Program-made: the position numbers and the translations under genes
Shown: in pieces, positions 1-8,549 of the stretch
Numbering within the stretch: position 1 is the stretch's first letter
Layout of the letters: the number at the start of each line of letters is the position of its first letter
Origin: a bacterium
Lineage (GTDB): Bacteria > CAIWAD01
Length of the DNA: 64,000 bases
NCBI GenBank assembly: GCA_030429345.1
Contig: JAUIFJ010000008.1
Location: forward strand, 1 to 64,000
Direction of reading: 5' to 3'
The notes under the pieces: generated by a model
Told to the model about the DNA's origin: nothing
Database searches by the model: none
Seen by the model: only the letters and a program-made list of their open reading frames with translations

Positions 1-118
1 CGCCCTCGCTGAGGGCCTGGGTGATCGCAGCGGTCAGCGTGGTCTTTCCGTGGTCGACGTGACCGATGGTGCCCACGTTTACGTGCGGTTTGGTCCGCTC
101 GAATTTCTGCTTGGCCAT
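1..118 (-). CDS. tuf: Elongation factor Tu, N-terminal part (cut by window edge)
   Basis: The first 39 codons read [20 protein letters not shown] and then the P-loop DHGKTTL, the invariant start of EF-Tu, the GTPase that carries aminoacyl-tRNA to the ribosome. The rest lies beyond base 1. It is the last visible member of a minus-strand tRNA-Tyr, tRNA-Gly, tRNA-Thr, tuf cluster, the same order as the tyrU-glyT-thrT-tufB part of the E. coli tufB operon. Identity is secure; whether a second tuf copy exists cannot be seen here. Confidence 0.97.
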   Translation of the reverse strand, partial: MAKQKFERTKPHVNVGTIGHVDHGKTTLTAAITQALSEG

Positions 119-175
119 GAAGTACTCCAGATTGTCCGATGGCAGTCGCCCAATGCCCCACGCGGGGAAATCACA

Positions 176-248
176 AGCTCACGACCGGATTTGAACCGGT
201 GACCTCTTCCTTACCAAGGAAGCGCTCTACCGACTGAGCTACGCGAGC
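176..248 (-). tRNA. tRNA-Thr (GGT anticodon)
   Basis: On the minus strand a complete cloverleaf folds: acceptor GCTCGCG/CGTGAGC (one G-U pair), a D arm with GTAGCTCAG, anticodon stem CTTCC/GGAAG closing loop TTGGTAA (anticodon GGT), and a T loop GTTCAAATC. CCA is not encoded. It sits just upstream of tuf and is probably co-transcribed with it. Confidence 0.96.
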
Positions 249-260
249 GGAACAGTCAAA

Positions 261-334
261 AGCGGGAGACGAGGCTCGAACTCGCAACCCTCAGCTTGGA
301 AGGCTGATGCTCTACCAAATTGAGCTACTCCCGC
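261..334 (-). tRNA. tRNA-Gly (TCC anticodon)
   Basis: Minus-strand cloverleaf with acceptor GCGGGAG/CTCCCGC, anticodon stem TCAGC/GCTGA around loop CTTCCAA (anticodon TCC) and T loop GTTCGAGCC. The discriminator base is T, normal for tRNA-Gly. It lies between tRNA-Tyr and tRNA-Thr, only 12 bases from the latter, consistent with one polycistronic precursor. Confidence 0.96.
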
Positions 335-427
335 GAAATCGGCTCCGCGACCTGCGCGGCTCCGGGTGGAAAAGTCCCACTGCCGAACTTCTCCCGACCG
401 GGCGCAGCCGGTCATGATCTCTAAAGA

Positions 428-510
428 TGGTAGGGGAAGGATTCGAACCTTCGTAGGCTGTCGCCGGCAGATTTACAGTCTGCTCCCTTTAACCACTCGG
501 GCACCCTACC
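428..510 (-). tRNA. tRNA-Tyr (GTA anticodon)
   Basis: Minus-strand class II tRNA with acceptor GGTAGGG/CCCTACC, anticodon stem GCAGA/TCTGC around loop CTGTAAA (anticodon GTA), a long variable arm typical of bacterial tRNA-Tyr, and T loop GTTCGAATC. It is the promoter-proximal tRNA of the tuf cluster. Confidence 0.96.
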
Positions 511-778
511 TTCGTGCGAACGCAAGCGTTCGCCTCTGAGTTTTGCTGCGCAAAACTCTCTGCGAGTGGAGACGCAATTGGGGCGCCACCTCTCGCCAGA
601 CATTCAGAAAGCGCGATAACAGCAACCAGGGGCATCACTTCAATCGCGCCTTGAAACTTCAACGAGCAGGCTTCCGGGTACCGGGTTATCCGTTAGTGGG
701 GAATAACCGCAAGCTGAATTCCTGTGCCGGGTCGACCTCTTCCGGGTCGAATTCAGGCAGCGAAAGCCAAGACCTGCT
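511..778. other. Leader of the tRNA-tuf cluster, no gene
   Basis: No gene is supported here. Two strong inverted repeats are visible: CGAACG/CGTTCG at 517-532 and GAGTTTTG/CAAAACTC at 538-558, both immediately upstream of tRNA-Tyr on the transcribed minus strand, so they may be processing hairpins of the precursor. The remainder is GC-rich sequence without a recognisable RNA fold. Confidence 0.5.
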
Positions 779-807
779 AGGTTAGCGGATTGCCGAAACA
801 AAGTCAA
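779..807 (-). promoter_or_regulatory. Sigma70-type promoter of the tRNA-tuf cluster
   Basis: On the minus strand a -35 box TTGACT (802-807) is followed after exactly 17 bases by a -10 box TAACCT (779-784). This places transcription start near 771 and points towards tRNA-Tyr. It is one of the best consensus promoters in the window, as expected for a stable-RNA operon. Confidence 0.75.
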
Positions 808-843
808 TAGAGCCCTGTCCCGAAGGCCGCAAAAAAGACGCGC

Positions 844-3369
844 CTACTTGATCGCCAGCGAAACGACGCGCGGACTGACGCGTTTGCCAAAGCGCAGGCT
901 GCCGCTCTCCAGCAGGGCCTGCACCTTGGGGTGCGCCTTGGCCTGCTCCAGCACCTGCTCGTCGGCGGCATCCGCGGCGACGGTCAGGGTGCCTCGCACC
1001 TTGCCGTTGACCTGGATCGCCACTTCCACCTCGTCCACCTTGCAGAAATCCTCGTTCCACTCGGGCCAGGGGTGGAAGGCCAGCGTCCCCGCCTGCCCCA
1101 TCCGCCCCCACAATTCTTCCGCAAGGTGCGGCGCAAAGGGGGCCAGCAGGACCAGGAAGGTCTCCGCCAGCGCCTTCGGCAGCTCCTTCATCTTGTAGAG
1201 GGCGTTCGTGTACTCCATGAGGCGCGCGATGGCCGTGTTGAACTTGAGCTCCTCCAGGTCGCGTGTGACACTGCGAATGGTCGCATGCTGCAGGCGCAGC
1301 TGGTCCTTGTCGAGGTCCACGTTCCGAATGGCCGTGTTCAGTTCCCCATCGCGGTCGATCCACAGATTCCAGACGCGTTTGAGAAAGGAGTGGCAGCCCC
1401 GGATCCCGTCGTCGGACCAGGGCTTGTCGCGATCCAGCGGCCCCATGAACATCTCGTAGAGCCGGACCGAATCCGCGCCGTACTCCCGCACCATGTCGTC
1501 CGGGTTGACCACGTTGTAGCGCGACTTGCTCATCTTCTCGATCTGGGTCGCGACCTCCTCGCCGCTCTCGCGGACGACCCAGGTGCCGTCGCGCTTTTCC
1601 ACCTGCTCGCGCAGATAGTACTTCCCCTTGGCATCCCGGTAGCTCTCGCCAAGGATCATGCCCTGGTTGAAGAGCTTCTGGAAAGGCTCCTTCGTGTGGA
1701 CAAGCCCCAGGTCGTAGAAGACCTTGTGCCAGAAGCGCGCGTAGAGCAGGTGCATCACCGCGTGTTCGGCGCCGCCGACATAGAGGTCCACCGGCATCCA
1801 GTACTGCTCCGCTTCCTGCGACCAGGCCTCCCGGCTGTTGCGCGGGTCGATGAAGCGCAGGAAATACCAGCAGGAACCCGCCCAGTTGGGCATGGTGTTG
1901 GTCTCACGCAGCAGCAGCTCGCCCGTGTCCGGATCGCGCACTTCCAGCCAGTCCTTCGCGCGGCTCAGGGGCGGAGACCCGTCCTCGGCGGGCTTGAACT
2001 CGTCCAGCACGGGCAACTCGACCGGCAGGTCGCCTTCGGGCACCGGCACGACCCTTCCGTCCTTGCCGTGCAGCAGGGGAAAGGGCTCGCCCCAGTAGCG
2101 CTGCCGGCTGAAGAGCCAGTCGCGCAGCTTGTAGTTGATTTTTCCGCGGCCCGCGCCCTGCTCCTCGAGCCAGGAGATGATGCGCGCCTTGGCCTCCGGC
2201 ACCTTCAGGCCGTCGAGCAGGCCCGAGTTGACGAGCACGCCCTCCTCGTTGTCCGTATACGCTTCCTGTGTGACATCACCGCCGCTGACCACCTCGACGA
2301 TCGGCAGGTTGAATTGTGTGGCAAAGTCCCAGTCGCGGGAATCGTGTCCGGGAACGGCCATGATGGCGCCCGTGCCATAACCGCCGAGCACATAGTCGGC
2401 GATCCAGATGGGCACCTTCTCCCCATTCACCGGATTGACGGCATAGGCGCCCGTGAACTCTCCGGTCTTTTCGCGGTTCTCGTCCCGGCGATCCACATCG
2501 CTGCGGGACTCGGCCTGTCGCACATAGGCCTCGACAGCCTCCCTGCAATCGGCAGTCACGACCTGTGACACAAGCGGATGCTCGGGCGCCAGCACGCAAT
2601 AGGTCGCCCCGAAAAGGGTGTCCGGACGGGTCGTGAAGACGACGAACTCCTGCCCGCCTCCGTCGACGCGGAAGGTCACTTCGGCGCCCTCGCTGCGTCC
2701 GACCCATTCGCGCTGCATGGTCTTGACCCCCTCGGGCCAGTCCAGCTCGTCCAGATCGTCGATCAGGCGCTGGGCGTACTCCGTGATACGCAGCATCCAC
2801 TGGCGCATCTTGCGCTTCTCGACGGGGTCGCCCGTCTCCACGTAGCGGCCGTCCTTGACCTCTTCGTTGGCCAGGACGGTCCCGACGGCAGGACACCAGT
2901 TCACCGGCACTTCGGCCGTATACGCCAGGTCCTTCTCGTAGAGCTTCAGGAAGATCCACTGGGTCCAGCGGAAGTATTCCGGGTCCGTGGTGGAGAACTC
3001 GCGGTCCCAGTCGTAGGACAGGCCCAGGGACTTGATCTGGCGGCGGAAGGTGTTGCAGCTGTCCTCGGTCACGCGCGCCGGATGCAATCCGCTGCGCTCG
3101 GCATAGCGTTCCGTGTTCAGGCCGAAGGCGTCCCAGCCCATGGGGCGTAACACATTGAATCCGCGCATGCGCCGCCAGCGGGCCAGGATGTCCGTCGCCG
3201 TATACCCTTCCGGGTGGCCCATGTGCAGGCCGGCGCCCGAAGGGTAGGGAAACATGTCGAGGATGTAGTACTTGGGCTTGTCGGGATCGATCTCGACCCG
3301 GAAGGTCTTTTCCTTCTCCCAGTGGTCCTGCCAGCGTTTTTCGATGGCCTGGTGATCGTAGCGGGCCAT
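844..3369 (-). CDS. leuS: Leucine--tRNA ligase
   Basis: Class I aminoacyl-tRNA synthetase charging tRNA-Leu in the cytoplasm; 841 residues, close to the usual 800-880. Visible landmarks are the HIGH-type motif HMGH at residues 49-52 inside [16 protein letters not shown], the CP1 editing-domain motif [12 protein letters not shown], and KMSKS near residue 610. The C-terminal domain ends at a TAG. An in-frame upstream extension exists, but the ATG at 3369 is chosen because AGGAGG lies just before it and the protein then begins MARYDHQ, the normal LeuRS start. It lies downstream of tRNA-Pro and its terminator on the same strand. Confidence 0.98.
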   Translation of the reverse strand: MARYDHQAIEKRWQDHWEKEKTFRVEIDPDKPKYYILDMFPYPSGAGLHMGHPEGYTATDILARWRRMRGFNVLRPMGWDAFGLNTERYAERSGLHPARVTEDSCNTFRRQIKSLGLSYDWDREFSTTDPEYFRWTQWIFLKLYEKDLAYTAEVPVNWCPAVGTVLANEEVKDGRYVETGDPVEKRKMRQWMLRITEYAQRLIDDLDELDWPEGVKTMQREWVGRSEGAEVTFRVDGGGQEFVVFTTRPDTLFGATYCVLAPEHPLVSQVVTADCREAVEAYVRQAESRSDVDRRDENREKTGEFTGAYAVNPVNGEKVPIWIADYVLGGYGTGAIMAVPGHDSRDWDFATQFNLPIVEVVSGGDVTQEAYTDNEEGVLVNSGLLDGLKVPEAKARIISWLEEQGAGRGKINYKLRDWLFSRQRYWGEPFPLLHGKDGRVVPVPEGDLPVELPVLDEFKPAEDGSPPLSRAKDWLEVRDPDTGELLLRETNTMPNWAGSCWYFLRFIDPRNSREAWSQEAEQYWMPVDLYVGGAEHAVMHLLYARFWHKVFYDLGLVHTKEPFQKLFNQGMILGESYRDAKGKYYLREQVEKRDGTWVVRESGEEVATQIEKMSKSRYNVVNPDDMVREYGADSVRLYEMFMGPLDRDKPWSDDGIRGCHSFLKRVWNLWIDRDGELNTAIRNVDLDKDQLRLQHATIRSVTRDLEELKFNTAIARLMEYTNALYKMKELPKALAETFLVLLAPFAPHLAEELWGRMGQAGTLAFHPWPEWNEDFCKVDEVEVAIQVNGKVRGTLTVAADAADEQVLEQAKAHPKVQALLESGSLRFGKRVSPRVVSLAIK

Positions 3370-3419
3370 GGCCCCCTCCTGCGCGTTTCCTCCACGGTTC
3401 GGGCCGCGGAGTCCAGAAA

Positions 3420-3478
3420 TAAAAAGGCCCACGGAACGACGGCTGCAGGCGACCTGCTTTCCGTTGCTTCCGTGGACC
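3420..3478 (-). terminator. Intrinsic terminator between tRNA-Pro and leuS
   Basis: On the minus strand the arms GGTCCACGGAA and TTCCGTGGGCC (3468-3478 and 3426-3436) enclose an inner hairpin GCAGG-TCG-CCTGC, followed by TTTTTATTT. This is a convincing rho-independent terminator after tRNA-Pro. Because it lies in the leuS leader it could also act as an attenuator; no T-box core was recognised. Confidence 0.7.
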
Positions 3479-3524
3479 CTCGGTCCATCCGGTCAAAACC
3501 ATAGGTCGGGAAACCGGCGGACAA

Positions 3525-3598
3525 TCGGGGCGACTGGATTCGAACCAGCGACCTCTCGCTCCCGAAGCGAGCGCTCTACCGGGCTGAGCCACGCCCCG
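3525..3598 (-). tRNA. tRNA-Pro (CGG anticodon)
   Basis: Minus-strand cloverleaf: acceptor CGGGGCG/CGCCCCG, anticodon stem CTCGC/GCGAG around loop TTCGGGA (anticodon CGG), T loop GTTCGAATC. CCA is not encoded. It has its own upstream promoter and downstream terminator. Confidence 0.96.
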
Positions 3599-3618
3599 CG
3601 CCAAAAACGCAAGCCCTG

Positions 3619-3647
3619 AAGGTAGAATTTGCAGCGGGGTCAGACAA
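3619..3647 (-). promoter_or_regulatory. Sigma70-type promoter of tRNA-Pro
   Basis: On the minus strand TTGTCT (3642-3647), a 17-base spacer and TACCTT (3619-3624) precede the tRNA 5' end by 20 bases. The spacing is ideal, the -10 box is only moderate. Confidence 0.5.
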
Positions 3648-3830
3648 GAGGCAAACCTGCAAAACCTGAGCCCTCCAGGAGCAGTGGAAGCCGTTACTCC
3701 GAATGGTTTGGGCCGGGCGGGTGTCCAATATCCTTCAGGCTGTTCAGGAACCAACAACCCGCCAGGACAGCCGCCACTCCTGACACAAATCAAATAATTG
3801 GAAAACCGGGCCTTAGAATCAGAATGAAGC

Positions 3831-3846
3831 TGGTCTGAATTTTGCT
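3831..3846 (+). promoter_or_regulatory. Possible sigma54-type promoter for the 4001 gene
   Basis: TGGTCTGAATTTTGCT has the invariant GG and GC spaced by ten bases and a good -12 box (TTGCT), but the -24 box departs from TGGCAC at three positions. It would give a leader of about 140 bases to the ATG at 4001. The rest of 3599-4000 holds no gene; a small hairpin GGGAC/GTCCC (3962-3975) lies just before the ribosome binding site. Confidence 0.3.
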
Positions 3847-4000
3847 TGATCGCTCTTGCTATCGCTTTGTCGCGCAGACACAATTCATACACATGCACAA
3901 GGTATACCGACCAGGAAGTCTCCCGGTCGGCTGAGTCGAGTTCATAACGGTTCTAACGGATGGGACAATCGTCCCCCTTGACTTATCAAGAGGAGTAACC

Positions 4001-6475
4001 ATGAAGAAACAGCTTGTCGTGACTTCCACTTTGCTGGCCCTGGCATCCGCCAGCTTTGCGGCCGTGGTGTCCGACCCCATCGCTCACCCGTCGAGCGCGC
4101 AGGGCCAGGTGATTCCGATCACCGTCATCGACAACGGCGTCCGCAAGGACGTGACCACCGATGACGAGTCCTACGACTTCGACGCCGACAACGGTGGCTG
4201 GTCGAGCTTCGGCACCGGTCTGCAGAACGACACCTGGCATGTGGAAGCGGTCAGCCCGACCCATCCCGCCAACACGGATGTCTGGTGGAGCGCCGACGCC
4301 TCCGTCGGCGGCTACCTTAGCAGCAGCTTCGTCTACCTGCAGACGCCCGCCATCGACCTGAGCGGAGCCGACGGCGCCAGCCTGAGCTTCGATCTGTACC
4401 ACGCCTGCGAAGCTCCGGGCGGCGAACCCGAAGGCTACGACAGCTGGGACGGCTGCAATGTCTGGGTCTCCACGGACGGCGGCTCGACCTGGGCCGTTGC
4501 GACGCCGACCAGCCCGGCCTACAACGGCGCCAGCTCCTTCGCCTTCGGCAGCGAGTTCGGCATGGGCCCCGGCATTCCCCAGTGGACCGATACCGCCACA
4601 GGCTGGCAGGCCGCCAGCTTCGACCTGAGCGCCTATGACGGCGAGAACGACGTGCGCGTGCGCTTCGTCATGTGCGCCGACCCCGGTTTCGACTACATCG
4701 ACGACAACACCATGACCGGCATGCAGGTCGACAACATCGTCGTCGACGATGGCTCCGCCGCCAGCACCGTGGTCTGGGCCGATGACGGCAGCAGCAACAC
4801 CGGCGGCGCTGCCGAAACCGGTTTCCACGTTTATGGCGACGAGTGGATGTACAGCGCCTCCGGCGGCAACCCTGACGGTCACTGGGTCTGCGACGACGCC
4901 GCCAACCTGGGCTGCTACATCGCCAGCCCCAACATCGCCATCACGCCTCCGGCCCGCATCACGGTCACCGCGGACATCTTCTGCGACATGCCGGACCAGG
5001 ACGGTGACGATGACGGTTTCCTGGAAGACTATTTCCACGTGGAGTATTCCACGGACATGGGCGCCACCTGGGTCACCATGTATTACGACTATGCTCGTGA
5101 AGGCATTGCCGCCGGTTTCGCCACCTGGGACGAGGACGATCTCTTCAATGGCAGCTCGATCCTGACCCTGCCCACCGAGACCGACTTCATGCTCCGTTTC
5201 CGCATGACCACTGACGACAACGACGATGGCGGCGACGGCACCGGTCTGCATGTGGACAACGTGGTCATCACCACGGCCAGCGTGCCCCTGAACGATCTGG
5301 CGATCACCAAGGCCTGGTTCGACTACCCGCGCGTGGAAGGCTACACCATCCTGCCGAAGGTCGAGATCAGCAACCTGGGCGCCGAGCAGGCAGTCAACGT
5401 GCGCGCCAACTGGACCGTCTACCAGGACAGCGTCGGCGGCCCCGTGGCCCATGCCAACAGCTTCGCCATTTTTACCGCCCAGACCGTCGACGGCCTGAGC
5501 AGTGTCCGCACCGAAATGCTGGCTACCAACCCGGCTCTTTTCCAGTGGGTCCCCAGCGCTCCGGGCAACTACGTCGCGGTGCTATATCCCAATACCTCCG
5601 GCGTGCCGGGTGGTTGGACCGAGGAAGACACCAGCAACGACACCCTGCAGGTCGCCATCACCGTGCAGGAAGACAACGTTGGCTTCCTGCGCTATGACAG
5701 CGGCTTCAGTTCGGGTTGGAGCCTGGCCCAGGATGCCGCGGAAGCCACCGCGTACATGGTCCGTTTCGATCCGCTGGAGCTTTCTGTCACTGGCCAGGCG
5801 GATCCGGATGAATACGCCTATGACGGCGAGTTCCTCAACATGCATCTGTACGGCATGAATGCCGATGATGAAGTCACGATCGTCGTCCATGACGAAGGCG
5901 CCGACGACATGACCATTGGACCTCTGCTGGCACAGTACACGACCACGATTAGCGGTCCGGATGACTTGAATCCCAACATCATGAACCGCTACATCGGCAC
6001 CTTCCCCAATCTGAAGTGCCGCACCACCCCGGTCTGGATCGGCGTGCGCGCCAATCCCAACAACGACACGGGCGTTGTGGGTCTGAGCGAGGACAACGGC
6101 GGCCCCTATTGGGAAGGCCACACCTACATCTATGACTACACGGATGACAGCACCAGCGAATTCCCCGGCGACCTGCGCTTCTTCATCCAGATCGGATGGG
6201 GCACGGCGGCGGACCTTCCCTTCGACCTGGTCGTGAATGCCGAGACGATCTACGATCCCAACGCCACGGTCTCCCTGAGCTGGAACAGCCCCGGACCGGT
6301 CGACGGATACACCATCCACCGCAGCACCGACGCCTTCTTCACGCCTGACGGCGCGAACCAGGTGGCCGACGTGGACCAGTTCACCACCAGCTACACCGAC
6401 GACGCCAGCGTCGCCGGCAGCAAGTACTACTACAAGGTGGTCGGCTACAACGGCGTCTGCCCTGCCATCGACTAG
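4001..6475 (+). CDS. Secreted adhesin-like protein with jelly-roll domains
   Basis: 824 residues with a clear signal peptide (MKKQLVVTSTLLALASASFA), preceded by AAGAGGAG at good spacing. After the leader come two related beta-rich modules: residues about 45-260 (DFDADNGGW, LSFDLYHAC, MQVDNIVVDDG) and about 265-430 (GTGLHVDNVVIT). They resemble the choice-of-anchor J / MAM-like family of secreted proteins. A CARDB-like region follows (LNDLAITKAWFDYPRV), and the C-terminus is fibronectin-III-like (GYTIHRSTDAFF, YYYKVVGYNG). No C-terminal sorting module was seen, so it may be released or rely on another anchor. The protein is very acidic and Asp-rich, consistent with calcium-stabilised folds. 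Substrate unknown. Confidence 0.85.
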   Translation: MKKQLVVTSTLLALASASFAAVVSDPIAHPSSAQGQVIPITVIDNGVRKDVTTDDESYDFDADNGGWSSFGTGLQNDTWHVEAVSPTHPANTDVWWSADASVGGYLSSSFVYLQTPAIDLSGADGASLSFDLYHACEAPGGEPEGYDSWDGCNVWVSTDGGSTWAVATPTSPAYNGASSFAFGSEFGMGPGIPQWTDTATGWQAASFDLSAYDGENDVRVRFVMCADPGFDYIDDNTMTGMQVDNIVVDDGSAASTVVWADDGSSNTGGAAETGFHVYGDEWMYSASGGNPDGHWVCDDAANLGCYIASPNIAITPPARITVTADIFCDMPDQDGDDDGFLEDYFHVEYSTDMGATWVTMYYDYAREGIAAGFATWDEDDLFNGSSILTLPTETDFMLRFRMTTDDNDDGGDGTGLHVDNVVITTASVPLNDLAITKAWFDYPRVEGYTILPKVEISNLGAEQAVNVRANWTVYQDSVGGPVAHANSFAIFTAQTVDGLSSVRTEMLATNPALFQWVPSAPGNYVAVLYPNTSGVPGGWTEEDTSNDTLQVAITVQEDNVGFLRYDSGFSSGWSLAQDAAEATAYMVRFDPLELSVTGQADPDEYAYDGEFLNMHLYGMNADDEVTIVVHDEGADDMTIGPLLAQYTTTISGPDDLNPNIMNRYIGTFPNLKCRTTPVWIGVRANPNNDTGVVGLSEDNGGPYWEGHTYIYDYTDDSTSEFPGDLRFFIQIGWGTAADLPFDLVVNAETIYDPNATVSLSWNSPGPVDGYTIHRSTDAFFTPDGANQVADVDQFTTSYTDDASVAGSKYYYKVVGYNGVCPAID

Positions 6476-6511
6476 TTCCCGCGCGGTGATACACCGCCAG
6501 AGTTCGTACAC

Positions 6512-6547
6512 AAAAAAGGCCCCGCTGCGAATGCAGCGGGGCCTTTT
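6512..6547 (+). terminator. Intrinsic terminator after the 4001 gene
   Basis: Perfect stem GGCCCCGCTGC / GCAGCGGGGCC (6518-6528 and 6533-6543) followed by TTTT and preceded by six As, so it could work in both directions. It lies 40 bases after the TAG of the secreted-protein gene. Confidence 0.9.
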
Positions 6548-6580
6548 CCGTTTCCGGTGTGCTACACGGTGGATCCCTGT

Positions 6581-6922
6581 GCCCCGGGTGGGGTCCGTGT
6601 GACGGGTGGAATCACCGACACGGGCGGATCACGCCGCAATGGGTGGGGCCGTCGTCGCGGGTACGATCCGTCGTCGCATGGAATCAACGATCCGGGTGGG
6701 GCCGCCGTCGCTCCGTTTGGAATCACCGCCCCCGGTGGATCCGCCATGGGTTGGGCCGCCTCAACGGTTGCGATCCGTCGTCGCGGGGAATCGCCGAAAC
6801 GGGTTGGGCCGACGTTCCGATGGAACCATCGCCCCCGGTGGAACCGCCATGGGTTGGGTAGACGCCGTGGGTTGGGGTGGCCGGCATGGGTATGGCCAAC
6901 GTCGTGGGTGGGGCCGACGCCG
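6581..6922. repeat. Tandem repeat block A1, period about 107 bp
   Basis: Units beginning GGGTGGGG or GGGTTGGG start at 6586, 6694, 6801 and 6906, giving spacings of 108, 107 and 105. Each unit splits into two related halves of about 53 bp, each beginning GGGTNGGGCCG and containing GGAATC(A/G)CCG. Every frame is open for long stretches but the predicted peptides are low-complexity, so I read the block as non-coding. It is followed directly by the first palindromic element. Confidence 0.8.
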
Positions 6923-7052
6923 CCCCGGACTGAAGCCCGGGGCTATCGTTCGACGCCCCCTGGCGGGAGCGATGATCGTAGACAGTGAAGAAATACCCGC
7001 ACACTCGTCCCGAAGGGGCGAAGACAGCTAGCCCCGGGCTTTAGTCCGGGGC
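6923..7052. repeat. 130-bp palindromic (MITE/REP-like) element, copy 1
   Basis: Terminal inverted repeats of 23 bases (CCCCGGACTGAAGCCCGGGG plus CTA, and its near-perfect complement ending GTCCGGGG, one mismatch) flank a core with inner GC-rich inverted segments (CGCCCCCTGGCGGG and CCCGAAGGGG). No open frame or transposase is inside. The form matches non-autonomous elements of the MITE or REP/RAYT kind, but no RAYT gene is in this window. Confidence 0.75.
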
Positions 7053-7103
7053 GGAGGCGGGTGGATGCAGAGGGATCACAACAACCCGCCAAACGGAAAC
7101 ATT

Positions 7104-7447
7104 GCCCCGGGTGGGGTCCGTGTTCCGGATGGAATCACCGACACGGGCGGATCACGCCGCAATGGGTGGGGCCGCCGTCGCGGGTGCGATCCGTCGTCGC
7201 ATGGAATCAACGATCCGGGTGGGGCCGACGCCGCCCCGTTTAGAATCACCGCCCCCGGTGGATCCGCCGTGGGTTGGGCCGCCTCAACGGTTGCGATCCG
7301 TCATCGCGGGGAATCGCCGAAACGGGTGGGGCCGACGCCGCCCCGTTTGGAATCACCGCCCCCGGTGGATCCGCCATGGGTGGGGCCGCCTCAACGGTTG
7401 CGATCCGTCGTCGCGGGGAAACGCCGAAACGGGTTGGGCCGACGCCG
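7104..7447. repeat. Tandem repeat block A2, period 107 bp
   Basis: A second copy of the array, offset 523 bp from A1, with unit starts at 7109, 7217, 7324 and 7431 (spacings 108, 107, 107). Units are more alike here than in A1: the 7217 and 7324 units differ at only a few bases. Block plus palindrome therefore appears to have been duplicated as one 0.5-kb segment. Confidence 0.8.
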
Positions 7448-7576
7448 CCCCGGACTGAAGCCCGGGGCTATCGTTCGACGCCCCCTGGCGGGAGCGATGA
7501 TCGTAGACAGTGAAGAAATACCCGCACACTCGTCCCGAAGGGGCGAGGATTGATAGCCCCGGGCTTTAGTCCGGGG
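7448..7576. repeat. 130-bp palindromic element, copy 2
   Basis: Near-identical to the copy at 6923-7052, differing mainly before the right arm (GAGGATTGAT against GAAGACAGCT). Its right terminal repeat supplies the last codons and the TAA stop of the ubiE gene, which starts on the other side. Confidence 0.8.
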
Positions 7577-8327
7577 TGGGGGCGGAGGCGGAGGCGGCGC
7601 TCCTGGTGCCGACGAATATGGAGCTGATGCCGAGGGTCAGGTCGATGCAGCGGGCGTTCGTGAAGCCGCGAGCGCGCATCCAGCCCAGGAAGGTATCGCG
7701 CGCCGGGAAGGCCTCCACGGAATGGGGCAGGTAGGTGTAGGCCTCCGCGTCGCCGGAGATCAGCGCGCCGATGCGCGGCAGCACGTGCTTGAAATAGAGG
7801 CCGAAGAGCCGGTTGAGCAGCGGATTCGGAATGCCCGCCAGCTCGAGGATCACCAGCCGACCGCCCGGTTTCAGCACGCGGGCGCATTCGCCGAGCGCCT
7901 TTTCCTTGTCCGGGAAATTGCGAATGCCGAAGCCGATGGTCACTCCGTCGACACAGGCATCGGGCAGCTCCAGCTGCTCCGCGTCGCCCTGCAGGCAGCG
8001 GACCCGCTCTCCCTGTGGCCAGCCTTCCGCCTTCTGCGAGAGGATCTCGAGCATCTTGGGCGCCAGGTCCAGGGCGATCACCTGGCGGGGCCCGTGTTTC
8101 AGGATCTCGCGGGCATAGTCCCCGGTGCCCGTGGCCAGGTCCAGGTAGTCCTCGCCGGCTTTGACTCCCAGCAGGCGCACGGCCTTGCGCCGCCAGAGCA
8201 CATCCATTCCCCCGCTCAGCAGGTGATTGAGCAGGTCGTAGCGCCCGGAAATCCGGTCGAACATCTCGCGGACGCCGCTCTTGCGTTCCTCGCCCTTCAG
8301 GCCGACCAGTTCGGGTCTGCCGCCCAT
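7566..8327 (-). CDS. ubiE: Demethylmenaquinone/ubiquinone methyltransferase
   Basis: 253 residues of the UbiE/MenG family, an S-adenosylmethionine-dependent C-methyltransferase of quinone biosynthesis. Visible motifs: RYDLLNHLLSGG near the N-terminus, the SAM-binding DLATGTGDYA, VTIGFGIRNFPDKEKALGE, and LKPGGRLVILE. The ATG at 8327 follows AAAGGAGA. The normal fold ends at about FVGTRSA; the last dozen residues (SAASASAPTPD) are encoded by sequence running into the neighbouring palindromic element, where the stop codon lies. In an FCB-like organism the substrate is more likely demethylmenaquinone (MenG), but this cannot be decided from the sequence. Confidence 0.93.
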   Translation of the reverse strand: MGGRPELVGLKGEERKSGVREMFDRISGRYDLLNHLLSGGMDVLWRRKAVRLLGVKAGEDYLDLATGTGDYAREILKHGPRQVIALDLAPKMLEILSQKAEGWPQGERVRCLQGDAEQLELPDACVDGVTIGFGIRNFPDKEKALGECARVLKPGGRLVILELAGIPNPLLNRLFGLYFKHVLPRIGALISGDAEAYTYLPHSVEAFPARDTFLGWMRARGFTNARCIDLTLGISSIFVGTRSAASASAPTPD

Positions 8328-8549
8328 CGCGTCTCCTTTGTGTCACACCCGTCAAGCGGCTGACCTGCCGGACAGCATCCGGACGGATCAACCATCCGGC
8401 TCAAAGCCGGACAACCTGCCCCCGCGTTGGCACGGGAGTTGTATACATGTCCTCAACGGACCTCGAAACCGAGAACCGGAAAAGCGCCGCCCGATGCCGT
8501 GGCCGGAAGTCCCGGTCACGGCCGGGTACGCGGCGAATCCGCCCGGGGC

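Noticed and set aside
931-2568. Long plus-strand reading frame opposite leuS
   Set aside because: It is fully antisense to a certain gene, lacks a ribosome binding site and reads as low-complexity Val/Gln/Leu-rich peptide, the usual mirror of GC-rich coding DNA.
3986-5452. 488-codon minus-strand frame opposite the secreted 4001 gene
   Set aside because: The Val/Gly/Asp-rich product is a mirror of the Asp-rich plus-strand protein, which has a signal peptide, ribosome site and terminator.
6581-7447. CRISPR array
   Set aside because: Unit length is about 107 bp (two 53-bp halves), there are no unique spacers and no cas gene.
6557-7553. Overlapping frames of 80-160 codons in the repeat block
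   Set aside because: They arise because the 107-bp unit lacks stops in several frames; all are repetitive Gly/Arg/Pro peptides and none has a ribosome site or codon use like the neighbours.
8425-8440. Sigma54-like site TGGCACGGGAGTTGTA on the plus strand
   Set aside because: The -24 half is perfect but the -12 GC is missing and no plus-strand gene follows.
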